Source: DAOQVB01 sp964400865
GTDB taxonomy: Bacteria > Patescibacteriota > Microgenomatia > UBA1400 > PJMF01
Direction: 5' to 3'
Assembly (NCBI GenBank): GCA_964400865.1
Contig: CAYNWG010000006.1
Coordinates: 1 to 41,337 of the forward strand
DNA: 41,337 nucleotides
Shown here: piece after piece, positions 23,357 through 31,846 of the stretch
How the letters are laid out: the number at the start of each line of letters is the position of its first letter
Numbering within the stretch: position 1 is the first letter of the stretch
Position numbers and translations under genes: made by a program
The notes under the pieces: generated by a model
Database searches by the model: none
Seen by the model: only the letters and a program-made list of their open reading frames with translations
What the model was told of the DNA's origin: nothing

Positions 23357-25060
23357 ATGCGTGCTTTTACGATTGCCACCATAGTTATCCTAGCAGTCGT
23401 TTTTCGTTTCTTCCAGTTGGGAAACTTACCACCTTCTCCCTACTGGGAAGAGGTTGCCCTGGGCTACGACGCATACTCTATTTTGAAAACCGGCAAAGAT
23501 CATCATGGGAATTGGTTTCCCATTGTTGCCTTTGAATCATTTGGGGACTGGAAACCTGGATTTTATATTTATACTATTGTGCCGAGCATATTTATTTTTG
23601 GTTTAAATACTTTTGCTGTTCGGTTTCCCTCAGCGGTAGCAGGCTTGGCTATTGTTATTGGATCAGGCATCTTAGCAAAAGAATTATTTCTAGAAAAAAG
23701 ACAACCCAGGCTGATTAACGAAAAATCAAATCATTGGTTGCCATATCTTGTTATGTTAGTGGCCGCTGTTGAACCGTGGGGAATATTGTTTTCTAGAGCT
23801 GCATGGGAAGCTAACTTGGCCACCGCCTTGATTCTATGGTCAATTATTTTTGTGTTTAAACAGGCCAGTTCAACAAATAAACATATTTCTGGTTATCTAA
23901 TTGCTGCCGCTATTGGTACGGTATTGGCGATGTATACCTATCACGCTGCAAGAATAGCCGCCCCGATGATGGTCGGGGCGGCATTTCTATTCACACAGTT
24001 TGAACAACTTTCGGTCTGGTCCAGAGACAAATCAAGATCTAAACGCCTCCGAGCTTTAATTCTTCCAGCATTGATCTCTGTTTTTATGTTAATGCCTCTC
24101 TTGACAAACTTTACATCAAATACCGTCACCAATCGTTTTGCGACCACATCAATATTTTCTGATCTTGATGTAATTATTCAGAGCAATCAGTTAAAAGATT
24201 TGGCAAGTAATTCAATCTTTTCTAGAATTATGTATCATCGCTATGTACTTTTTGGCAAAGAAATTATTTCCAATTTTGGCAAACACCTTGATTTAGGTTT
24301 CTTATTTCTTCACGGTGATACAAACCCACGTCACTCAATACAATATTTTGGCCAGCTTTATCCGCTCAGCTTGGTGCTGCTAATCATTGGTATTTCCCGA
24401 ATGGTCTACCGTCACCGGCAACAGACTGTCTTGTTTATTTTTTGGTTTATCTTTGGCCTGCTTGCATCGACACTAGTTATTGGTTCACCTCACGCAGTGC
24501 GTTCGTTAGTTGTTTTTCCTTTTTTTGCCATGATTATTGGTTTGGGTTTGCATCGCACCATTGACTGGTTTTCGCGGATTAGCAAACCCAAACAATTGAT
24601 TTTCACATCCATATTTTCATTTATCTTTGTGGCGCAGATTGCAGTATTTTGGCTCTATTATAGTCAAGTCTATCCAACGGTGTACGCACAAGAGTGGCAA
24701 TATGGGTACAAAGAAATGATTGCCGTTGTCAATCAGTTGGCTTTAGCCTATCCAGACGATCAAATATACATTACTAGAGAACAGGGTAGGCCAGCTATGT
24801 ATTATTGGTTTTATTCTCAGATTGATCCGAAATTAGTGCAATCATATGAAGCGACAAGCATAAAAGATCAATCGGAATTTTTGCAATTTGGCAGATTTCA
24901 TTTTATAGATAGAGTAGATGATGTTTCTACCAGTTATGGTATTCTAGCTGCCTCACCTGCATTTACTGCTGATGCTGGTTTAGCCATGGAGGGTGATGTG
25001 GCGATAGTTTCAAACTTACTCGGACAACCTATTTGGATTATTCAACAGTATGAAAAATAA
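23357..25060 (+). CDS. GT-C membrane glycosyltransferase, DE class copy 2 (EE variant)
   Basis: About 567 aa. The start was moved from ATG 23345 to ATG 23357 (MRAFTIATIV) because a TATGAT box spans 23344-23349. Loop 1 reads PYWEEVALGYDA, so the first acid of the DE pair is Glu31 rather than Asp. FESFGDWKPGFYIY, the loop FLFLHGDTNPRHSIQYFG and SPHAVRSLVVFP follow the class pattern. The C-terminal domain has REQGRPAMYYWFYSQIDPKL, closely matching the copy at 25050. A 9-bp GC-rich hairpin lies at 23957-23982. It overlaps the next gene by 11 nt. Confidence 0.85.
   Translation: MRAFTIATIVILAVVFRFFQLGNLPPSPYWEEVALGYDAYSILKTGKDHHGNWFPIVAFESFGDWKPGFYIYTIVPSIFIFGLNTFAVRFPSAVAGLAIVIGSGILAKELFLEKRQPRLINEKSNHWLPYLVMLVAAVEPWGILFSRAAWEANLATALILWSIIFVFKQASSTNKHISGYLIAAAIGTVLAMYTYHAARIAAPMMVGAAFLFTQFEQLSVWSRDKSRSKRLRALILPALISVFMLMPLLTNFTSNTVTNRFATTSIFSDLDVIIQSNQLKDLASNSIFSRIMYHRYVLFGKEIISNFGKHLDLGFLFLHGDTNPRHSIQYFGQLYPLSLVLLIIGISRMVYRHRQQTVLFIFWFIFGLLASTLVIGSPHAVRSLVVFPFFAMIIGLGLHRTIDWFSRISKPKQLIFTSIFSFIFVAQIAVFWLYYSQVYPTVYAQEWQYGYKEMIAVVNQLALAYPDDQIYITREQGRPAMYYWFYSQIDPKLVQSYEATSIKDQSEFLQFGRFHFIDRVDDVSTSYGILAASPAFTADAGLAMEGDVAIVSNLLGQPIWIIQQYEK
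23957..23982. repeat. GC-rich perfect inverted repeat inside a GT-C gene
   Basis: GCCGCCCCG (23957-23965), an 8-nt spacer, CGGGGCGGC (23974-23982): nine G:C pairs in otherwise AT-rich coding DNA. It encodes the end of one and the start of the next hydrophobic segment (AAPMMVGAAF). It is the strongest hairpin I found in the window. No T-tract follows it. Confidence 0.65.
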
Positions 25061-26738
25061 AATCATTTTGATTCTTATCATTTGTATTGCAGCGATTCTA
25101 AGACTATATGGACTTGGTTCCGTTCCAATAGAACTAAACCGAGACGAAGCATCAATTGGTTATACATCGTATTTATTGTTAAAGACCGGTGCAGACGAAT
25201 ATGGCAGAAAATGGCCGCTCAATTTGGAGTCGTTTGGTGACTGGAAGCTCCCAGTTTATGAGTGGGCAACTATTCCCAGCGTTGCTCTTTTTGACTTATC
25301 ACCCTGGTCTGTGCGACTTCCTTCGGCCGTAGCCGGAATAGTTGCCGTGTATTTACTCTATCAACTAACGCTAATGCTCATTACATCGCAAAAATATTCA
25401 TACATTTTTGCGATATTAACCGCATTGTTTTTAGCAATTTCACCCTGGCATATTCATTTTTCTCGTATGGCTTATGAAGCAAATTTGGGTTTAACACTTT
25501 TTCTAGTCGGAACGATATTAATGCTACATTTTATTAACAAGCAAAAAATTTCTGCATTACTTTTCAGCGGGATATTCTTTGGTTTGACGATGATCTGTTA
25601 TCATGCGTTTCAAATTGTTACACCACTATTATTGGTACTACTCATTTTCATCTTCAGAAAACGAATCCAGCTCAATCCGCCGAGGCAGATATCTATCTGG
25701 TTCCTCTTTATCGGCTTAGTGATTACCCCAATCATCTTATTATTTACATCTGGTGTAACGCACAGTAATCAGGTTAAGCTCTCAGGTTTGTCGATTTTTG
25801 AAGAACAAACGTATTACCTGCGCCTATTCAACAAACGCCAATATTTCAACGAGAATCAAACTATGCTGGCTAAGTTCTACACTAACATTCCGATGGAATT
25901 TCTTAGACAGCTTTTTCTCAATAGCACTCTGGCTCTAAATCCAGATTTTCTTTTTATCAATGGTGCTGGTCATGGTTCCCACGATATTGTTGGCATCGGT
26001 AAATTTTATAGTGCCATGCTCCCACTGTTCGCAATTGGCTTAATCACGTTGTTTTCTCGCCATGCCTTGTTTACTTCAAATGGCAGATGGTTGATAATTG
26101 CCTGGTTAATCGTTGGATTGTTGCCTGCAATAATCACCTGGCAACCAGCTCATGCCACGCGATCATACGCCGTTTTAATTCCGCTACTTCTTTTGGCTTC
26201 TCAAGGTAGTTTTTGGCTGTACCAAGCTTTGCGTAAAAGAAGTGGGGTAGCACAATATTTAATTGTATGTATGTTTTTTTTCATTCTGTTTTATCAAGTC
26301 GGGAGTATGCTGGTAACGTATTATATTGTTTCGCCCCAGCGAGATATAGACAATTGGACTTGGTACGCCAAAGATATGACTAATTTTTTAAGTGAGGCAA
26401 AAAACCGGGTCAATCATGTGTATGTGCAAGGTAATTCTTGGTCACCATATATTTTTTATCTGTTCTATGCTCAGATTGACCCACAGTCTGCCCAAGAGCA
26501 ACTAGTTCATTTGCCGCCAGATATAGAAGGATTTAGGCATGTAACTAAAATTGACACACTTGAATTTGGTGATGTGCCGTTTCAGCATTTATTGGAGACT
26601 GGCGAATCGTATGCTATTTTTACACCACTGAGTCAACTCCCAGCTGGTTTTAGTCAAGATCCCCAACAATTTGATGTGTACGAAGTTTTCTCTAATAGAC
26701 ACAGCAAAGAATCATATGTGGCAATCCTTAAAAACTAA
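25050..26738 (+). CDS. GT-C membrane glycosyltransferase, DE class copy 3
   Basis: 562 aa. Loop 1 has LNRDEASIGYTSYLLLKTGA (Asp32-Glu33) and ESFGDWKLPVYEW. Later class blocks are FLFINGAGHGSHDIVGIG, where the usual Arg-His has become Ser-His, WQPAHATRSYAVLIP, and the C-terminal QGNSWSPYIFYLFYAQIDP. About ten membrane segments. The ATG overlaps the end of the previous gene by 11 nt; a 23-nt overlap links it to the following copy. The clear similarity to its neighbours indicates tandem duplication followed by strong divergence. Confidence 0.86.
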   Translation: MKNKIILILIICIAAILRLYGLGSVPIELNRDEASIGYTSYLLLKTGADEYGRKWPLNLESFGDWKLPVYEWATIPSVALFDLSPWSVRLPSAVAGIVAVYLLYQLTLMLITSQKYSYIFAILTALFLAISPWHIHFSRMAYEANLGLTLFLVGTILMLHFINKQKISALLFSGIFFGLTMICYHAFQIVTPLLLVLLIFIFRKRIQLNPPRQISIWFLFIGLVITPIILLFTSGVTHSNQVKLSGLSIFEEQTYYLRLFNKRQYFNENQTMLAKFYTNIPMEFLRQLFLNSTLALNPDFLFINGAGHGSHDIVGIGKFYSAMLPLFAIGLITLFSRHALFTSNGRWLIIAWLIVGLLPAIITWQPAHATRSYAVLIPLLLLASQGSFWLYQALRKRSGVAQYLIVCMFFFILFYQVGSMLVTYYIVSPQRDIDNWTWYAKDMTNFLSEAKNRVNHVYVQGNSWSPYIFYLFYAQIDPQSAQEQLVHLPPDIEGFRHVTKIDTLEFGDVPFQHLLETGESYAIFTPLSQLPAGFSQDPQQFDVYEVFSNRHSKESYVAILKN

Positions 26739-28440
26739 ACTACTAGCCAAACAATCTATTTTCTTTGTGGCTATTTTGCTAGGAGTCTGTATACGGCTGC
26801 TTAGTTTTGGACAAATACCCGTGGGCACCTATTGGGATGAAACAGCAATAGTAATTGATGCTGCTGCAATTGCCACAACTGGTAGAGATATGCACGGCAA
26901 TCATTGGTTTCAAGCTCTGTATCCATCCTATGGAGATTATAAATTGCCTGTTTATATTTGGTTGAGTAGTATTGCGGTGAAAATATTTGGTATTACTGAT
27001 GTTTCAGTGCGCTTGCCAAGTCTGTTCGTTGGCTTGGCGACTATTTTGTTGGCGGCAGCTCTAGCTGGAGAACTAGCTAAATACTGGCCGAAGCGGGTGC
27101 GCCAAACATTTCAACTAGCTGCCGCCAGCGTCGTTTCGCTTTCATTTTGGGCAATTATGTTTTCTCGAACTGGCTTTGAAGGTCATCTTGCACAACTATG
27201 GATGGGTCTCTCGTTCCTATCGTTACTCAAAACAAAAACTAGGCCCATCTGGTGGCCGATTGCCGGTATTTTTGGAGCTCTAGCTCTATTTACGTATTAT
27301 TCTACCCGGTTTATCTGGCCCGCACTTTGGTTGCTATTTATCATACCAGTAATCATTTCAATAGTAGCGCAGCCAACCAAACTCAGACAACAGTTTCTCA
27401 CTCAGGTATTGCCCGCTTTTTCATCTTTACTTTTTTTTGGCTTATTTTTAGTACTGATGGTACGCTCACCTTTATATTCGGCTAGTGAATTGTTTCGTCT
27501 CAGCTCAGATTCAATTCTCAACCAGGCGCCATTTGTCGCCCAATCAAATTTATCTCAGCTGATTGAAGGTCCATCAAGCATCGGTCGCCTTGTTTTACAT
27601 CGATATTTGTTTCAAATAAAAGCTCTGGCAGATCACGTAGCCAGTCATCTTTCCCTCGACTATTTATTTTTTTATGGGGATGACAATCTGCGACATGGGA
27701 CTGGATTGCATGGTTTATTCCCAATGTTATTTGCGCCTTTTTTACTAATTGGAGTTATTGGACTTTTCCAACACCATAAAAAAGTGTTTATTTTTTTGTT
27801 ATTTTGGTGGCTAACTAGTTTACTCCCTGCCTCAGTGCCGTATGATGTTCCCCACGCCCTCAGATCGCTCAACAGCTTATTGCCCATTTCGCTATTGATT
27901 GGCTTTGGAGCGACCACGCTGTATTTGGCAACCACAAAAAATATAGTGTTGCTTTTCAAATTTATTGTTGTGGGCATTTTAATTGAAGTGATTGCTTTTA
28001 CAAATTTTTACTTTACTACATATCCAATTACTTCTGCATCAGAATGGCAATCAGGCTATCAGCAATTAGCCCAATATGCTATAAGGCATCGAGATGAGGT
28101 TAATCAATTCTGGATCAACGCCAGTGATGGCCGAATGTATTTATGGTTTTTAGCGTATGGAGCTGTTAAACCAGCTGATTATTCCTCGCAAAATTGGGAG
28201 AATTATCAGTTGAATCATATTGAAAATATGAATTTCACTGATTTCGTGTATACCTACGAAGGTTTTCCCAATACGCCGTTTGCACTCGCTGGGAGGAGAA
28301 AAGAAATAGTAAGTAATTTAGTAATTTTAAAAGCCACTCCACAAATTTTGGTACCCATCTTAGATAAAAATAATCAAGAACAGTTTGTAGTCGCGTACTT
28401 CAATTTATCTGAGGATAAGCTCAAAGATGTTTCAAAATAA
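26716..28440 (+). CDS. GT-C membrane glycosyltransferase, DE class copy 4
   Basis: About 574 aa. I chose ATG 26716 (MWQSLKTKLLAKQS), which gives a basic N-terminus before the first membrane helix; the upstream ATG 26671 would overlap the previous gene by 68 nt. Loop 1 has TYWDETAIVIDAAAIATTGR (Asp41-Glu42) and PSYGDYKLPVYIW. Later blocks are LFFYGDDNLRHGTGLHG, DVPHALRSLNSLLP and the C-terminal NASDGRMYLWFLAY. The C-terminus continues about 75 residues past that motif, longer than in the sister copies. Predicted to glycosylate on the outer membrane face from a polyprenyl-phosphate sugar. Confidence 0.86.
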   Translation: MWQSLKTKLLAKQSIFFVAILLGVCIRLLSFGQIPVGTYWDETAIVIDAAAIATTGRDMHGNHWFQALYPSYGDYKLPVYIWLSSIAVKIFGITDVSVRLPSLFVGLATILLAAALAGELAKYWPKRVRQTFQLAAASVVSLSFWAIMFSRTGFEGHLAQLWMGLSFLSLLKTKTRPIWWPIAGIFGALALFTYYSTRFIWPALWLLFIIPVIISIVAQPTKLRQQFLTQVLPAFSSLLFFGLFLVLMVRSPLYSASELFRLSSDSILNQAPFVAQSNLSQLIEGPSSIGRLVLHRYLFQIKALADHVASHLSLDYLFFYGDDNLRHGTGLHGLFPMLFAPFLLIGVIGLFQHHKKVFIFLLFWWLTSLLPASVPYDVPHALRSLNSLLPISLLIGFGATTLYLATTKNIVLLFKFIVVGILIEVIAFTNFYFTTYPITSASEWQSGYQQLAQYAIRHRDEVNQFWINASDGRMYLWFLAYGAVKPADYSSQNWENYQLNHIENMNFTDFVYTYEGFPNTPFALAGRRKEIVSNLVILKATPQILVPILDKNNQEQFVVAYFNLSEDKLKDVSK

Positions 28441-30016
28441 AGTACTAGTTACTAGTTTAATCGGTGTCTTTTTACTTGCATGTTTCTTTCGTTCATTTCA
28501 AATAAGCACTGTTGTACCAATACTCAACCGTGATGAAGCCGCCTTGGGTTACAACGCACTATTGCTGAAAGAAACTGGTCGTGACGAATGGGGTGTTCAG
28601 TGGCCAATTTCTCCTAGATCTTTTGGTGATAGCAAATTAATTGGGTATCCTATGCTCCTGGTTGGAATATTTCAATTATTACCCGCTGAAGATTGGGTAG
28701 TGCGTTTACCCGCGATCCTAGCTGGCTCAATACTACCAATACTTGTTTTCTTTTTTGCCAGAACTCTAGGTATATCCAAACAATTTGCACTTTTTACGGC
28801 TCTTAGTGTGGCAGTTAATCCCGTGTTTGTACATTTTTCTCGCTTTGCCTATGAGGCGATGGTGGCGTTAACATATTTTATGGCTGCCACCACATTGATT
28901 TTACATCAAGTTAAAAACTTCAAATCTAGAATTATCTTCGACCTGGTGGCAGCCCTCCTTTTCTTCGCTAGTCTACTTACATACAACACTCCACTCTTGC
29001 TTTTACCCCTATTCATCCCATTACTACTGTTGCACCGAGGTTTTTTGCCACTAAGCAAATGGCTACCCACTGCAGGCATACTGCTTCTGACTTGGTTGTC
29101 CGCCGTTATGCTTTTATTTCCCATGCTGAGTCAAAAAAGTGGCATCGCCATATTTGCTGATCAAACATATATTCAAAACTATCCGTTGTACCGGGCTTCA
29201 TTTATTCAACCACTCCAATCAGTTTTGGGCAACTCATATGTGTATTTTGCCACTGCCATTATTCAACACGCGTTTCAAAGTTTCTCACCTAACTTTTTGG
29301 TACTCAATGGCGGCACGCATCCCTGGCATTCATTGACGGAGTATGGTCACATCAATTGGATCATATATTTTGGAGCGATCATGGGAATCATAACGACACT
29401 AGTTGCATGGATAAGCCATCGAAAACGAATATCTAAACATCTTCGCTTCCTGGTACCATTTATTGTTGTTTCCTTACTGCCCGCCAGCATCACCGTCGAT
29501 GCGCCTCATGCAACGAGAAGTCTTTTATTTTTTGTGTTATTGGTAGTAATGGCAAGTTACTTTTATCAACAATTGATTGCCAACATCCACGTACCACTGT
29601 TCGGTACTTATCTGAAGCGATTTTCTCTAATACTTTTACTAGCGAGTACAGTCATTGGCGGTCTTACGTTTTTTACCAAGTATCTTCGAGAATACCCTAG
29701 TCAAGCCCAACGAGTCTACCAGACCGGTTTTAAAGACATGATTTCAACCGTGGATGATCTCTATCCAAATGCCCAAGTCGCAGTGGTAGATCCCGGCGGA
29801 TTTCTCTACATATTACTCGCTTGGTACAACAATTATTCGACTTCTAGCTTTACTCAATCAATCATCAAGCAACAACCCAATACAATTGGTTTACAATATG
29901 GTGAGCGTTTGGGTCGATATCATTTTGTTGTCCAAGCACAAGACAGATTTCCAGAGGAAACCGTTGTAGTGTTCTGGGACGAGCAAAACTTTGAGTGGCA
30001 ATATCAAACTTTATGA
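28427..30016 (+). CDS. GT-C membrane glycosyltransferase, DE class copy 5
   Basis: 529 aa, the last and shortest of the five-copy set. Loop 1 has LNRDEAALGYNALLLKETGR (Asp36-Glu37) and PRSFGDSKLIGYP, with Ser where the sisters have Tyr or Trp before the Lys. Other blocks are NFLVLNGGTHPWHSLTEYG, with Trp-His in place of Arg-His, DAPHATRSLLFFV and DPGGFLYILLAWYNNYS. GAGG lies 12 nt before the ATG, a weak ribosome binding site. Its start overlaps the previous gene by 14 nt and its stop overlaps the next start (ATGA). Confidence 0.86.
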   Translation: MFQNKVLVTSLIGVFLLACFFRSFQISTVVPILNRDEAALGYNALLLKETGRDEWGVQWPISPRSFGDSKLIGYPMLLVGIFQLLPAEDWVVRLPAILAGSILPILVFFFARTLGISKQFALFTALSVAVNPVFVHFSRFAYEAMVALTYFMAATTLILHQVKNFKSRIIFDLVAALLFFASLLTYNTPLLLLPLFIPLLLLHRGFLPLSKWLPTAGILLLTWLSAVMLLFPMLSQKSGIAIFADQTYIQNYPLYRASFIQPLQSVLGNSYVYFATAIIQHAFQSFSPNFLVLNGGTHPWHSLTEYGHINWIIYFGAIMGIITTLVAWISHRKRISKHLRFLVPFIVVSLLPASITVDAPHATRSLLFFVLLVVMASYFYQQLIANIHVPLFGTYLKRFSLILLLASTVIGGLTFFTKYLREYPSQAQRVYQTGFKDMISTVDDLYPNAQVAVVDPGGFLYILLAWYNNYSTSSFTQSIIKQQPNTIGLQYGERLGRYHFVVQAQDRFPEETVVVFWDEQNFEWQYQTL

Positions 30017-30813
30017 AAAATACTAACTGTAAACTTTCAGTCGTATTAGCCATTTACAATGAAGCGGCTAATTTAGCTCGATGTTTACAATCTGTAGCCA
30101 GGATTGCTGATGAAATCATTATAGTCGATGGCAATTCAACCGATGATTCTGTAAAGATTGCACGAGCATTTCATGCCAAAGTACTTTCTACAACCAATAA
30201 AGTCAATTTTCATATTAATAAACAAAAAGCCATAGATGCTGCTCAAGGTCAACTAATTTTGCAACTGGATGCCGATGAAGTTGTTTCAGAACCATTAACT
30301 GCATTTATTTTGAAAGTTAAACAAAAGCCAGATGAATATCGACTAATTTCGGCCTGGTGGTTAATTCGTCGTAATTATTTTCTGGGGGTTTGGCTAAAAA
30401 AGGGTGGTCAGTTCCCCGATCCTGTAATTCGATTATTTTGGCAAGGGAAAGCTCAGTTGCCACAAAAGGACGTTCATGAACAAATGGTGGTAAGAGGGAT
30501 GGTTGGTTGGGCCAATGGTTACTTAGAGCATTTTAGTAATCCAACTCTAACTGCGTATCTGAAAAAAATGAACACCTATACAAGCTTTAAAGCCCAACAA
30601 CTATTTAATGATAAAACCAATCCGACTGTTTATAACACTTTGTTATTTTTTTTCTGGCATCCACCTCGCACCTTCTTTTCATTGTATGTTCGTCATAAAG
30701 GTATCCTTGATGGCTGGGCAGGATTTCTCTTTGCACTATTGAGTAGCATTCACTATCCGATTCAGTATTTAAAACTTTGGGAACTGCATGAAAAATCTAG
30801 AATCTCAAATTAG
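30013..30813 (+). CDS. GT2 glycosyltransferase (WaaE/LgtF-like), copy 3
   Basis: About 266 aa; the start is set at ATG 30013, in the ATGA overlap with the previous stop. Motifs: LSVVLAIYNEAANLARCLQS, EIIIVDGNSTDDS, the DxD-type LQLDADEVV, DVHEQMVV and the C-terminal HKGILDGWAGF...YLKLWELHEK, homologous to the GT2 enzymes at 15545 and 17379. The conserved GYRDG is GILDG here. A hydrophobic C-terminal stretch (GFLFALLSSIHYPI) may bind the membrane. The acceptor is unknown. Confidence 0.9.
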   Translation: MKNTNCKLSVVLAIYNEAANLARCLQSVARIADEIIIVDGNSTDDSVKIARAFHAKVLSTTNKVNFHINKQKAIDAAQGQLILQLDADEVVSEPLTAFILKVKQKPDEYRLISAWWLIRRNYFLGVWLKKGGQFPDPVIRLFWQGKAQLPQKDVHEQMVVRGMVGWANGYLEHFSNPTLTAYLKKMNTYTSFKAQQLFNDKTNPTVYNTLLFFFWHPPRTFFSLYVRHKGILDGWAGFLFALLSSIHYPIQYLKLWELHEKSRISN

Positions 30814-31846
30814 AGTACGGCTCGATACTTCGCCTCTTAATACTGGTCATTTGCTAAGAGGTATTGGTGTTTACACTCGTTTATTGGCGGATTATCTAAC
30901 TAAAGAATCAGACGTTACTCTAATCACGTCAAAATCAGACAGACAAAAAGTAGATCTGGTTCACTATCCATATTTTGATTTATATTTTCCCACGTTACCA
31001 ATTAAACCGTGGATCAAAACAATAGTGACTATTCACGATGTTATCCCCCTGGTGTTTCCCCAGCATTATCCTCCAGGCAAAAAAGGGGCTTTGATGTTAA
31101 AAAGACAAAAAATAGCGCTTAATTTTGTCTCGACAATTATTACTGATTCTGAAGCTTCCAAACAGGATATTCATTCCTATTTACACGTTCCACTAGAGAA
31201 AATTCAAGTTGTTTATCTTGCTGGGCAACCTGAGTTACAGCCCGCAACAGACACAGAAATTAAACGGCTGAGGAAACGCCTGGGCTTATCAAGCCCGTAT
31301 ATTTTGTATGTTGGAGATATTAACTATAATAAAAATGTACCTCAGTTAATTAAAATGCTGAAGTTTTTACCCCCCAATATTGAACTGGTTTGTTTTGGCA
31401 AAGCTATGAAGCAAAGCGAGATTCCAGAATGGAAAGCTATCGTTACCCAAGCTGCATTAAGTAATGTAGAAAATCGTCTTCACTTCATATCTGATATCGA
31501 TAGCAACGATTTTCAATCACTTTCGGCTCTGTACGGTGGCGCACTGTGCTATGTTCAGCCTTCTTTATATGAAGGATTTGGCTTGCCCGTACTAGAAGCT
31601 ATGCAGTGCGCCACACCAGTTGTATCTGCCAACACATCTTCACTGCCAGAAATAGTTGGTAAAGCAGGAGTGCTTGTTGAGCCAGAAGCCGAGGCACTAG
31701 CAGCTGGAGTCCTAGCCATCAATCAACAATCTACTGCTGATAGACAGAAAATGATTGAACGAGCAATTAAACATGCTAGTACTTTTAGTTGGAAAAAAAC
31801 AGCGCGATTAACAATTGAAGCGTACCGAAAGGTAGCAGGAAGATGA
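30788..31846 (+). CDS. GT4-family glycosyltransferase, second copy
   Basis: GT-B enzyme of 352 aa. It begins with IRVRLDTSPLNTGHLLRGIG and GVYTRLLADYL, a GT4 N-terminus in which Arg-Gly-Ile-Gly precedes the first helix. TIHDVIPLVFPQHYP is typical of mannosyltransferase-like GT4 members. The C-terminal domain has YILYVGDINYNKNVPQL and the donor-binding SLYEGFGLPVLEAMQCATPV, with the two Glu of the E-x7-E motif. It overlaps the previous gene by 26 nt and the next by 4 nt. It is only distantly similar to the GT4 at 18204. Confidence 0.9.
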   Translation: MKNLESQIRVRLDTSPLNTGHLLRGIGVYTRLLADYLTKESDVTLITSKSDRQKVDLVHYPYFDLYFPTLPIKPWIKTIVTIHDVIPLVFPQHYPPGKKGALMLKRQKIALNFVSTIITDSEASKQDIHSYLHVPLEKIQVVYLAGQPELQPATDTEIKRLRKRLGLSSPYILYVGDINYNKNVPQLIKMLKFLPPNIELVCFGKAMKQSEIPEWKAIVTQAALSNVENRLHFISDIDSNDFQSLSALYGGALCYVQPSLYEGFGLPVLEAMQCATPVVSANTSSLPEIVGKAGVLVEPEAEALAAGVLAINQQSTADRQKMIERAIKHASTFSWKKTARLTIEAYRKVAGR

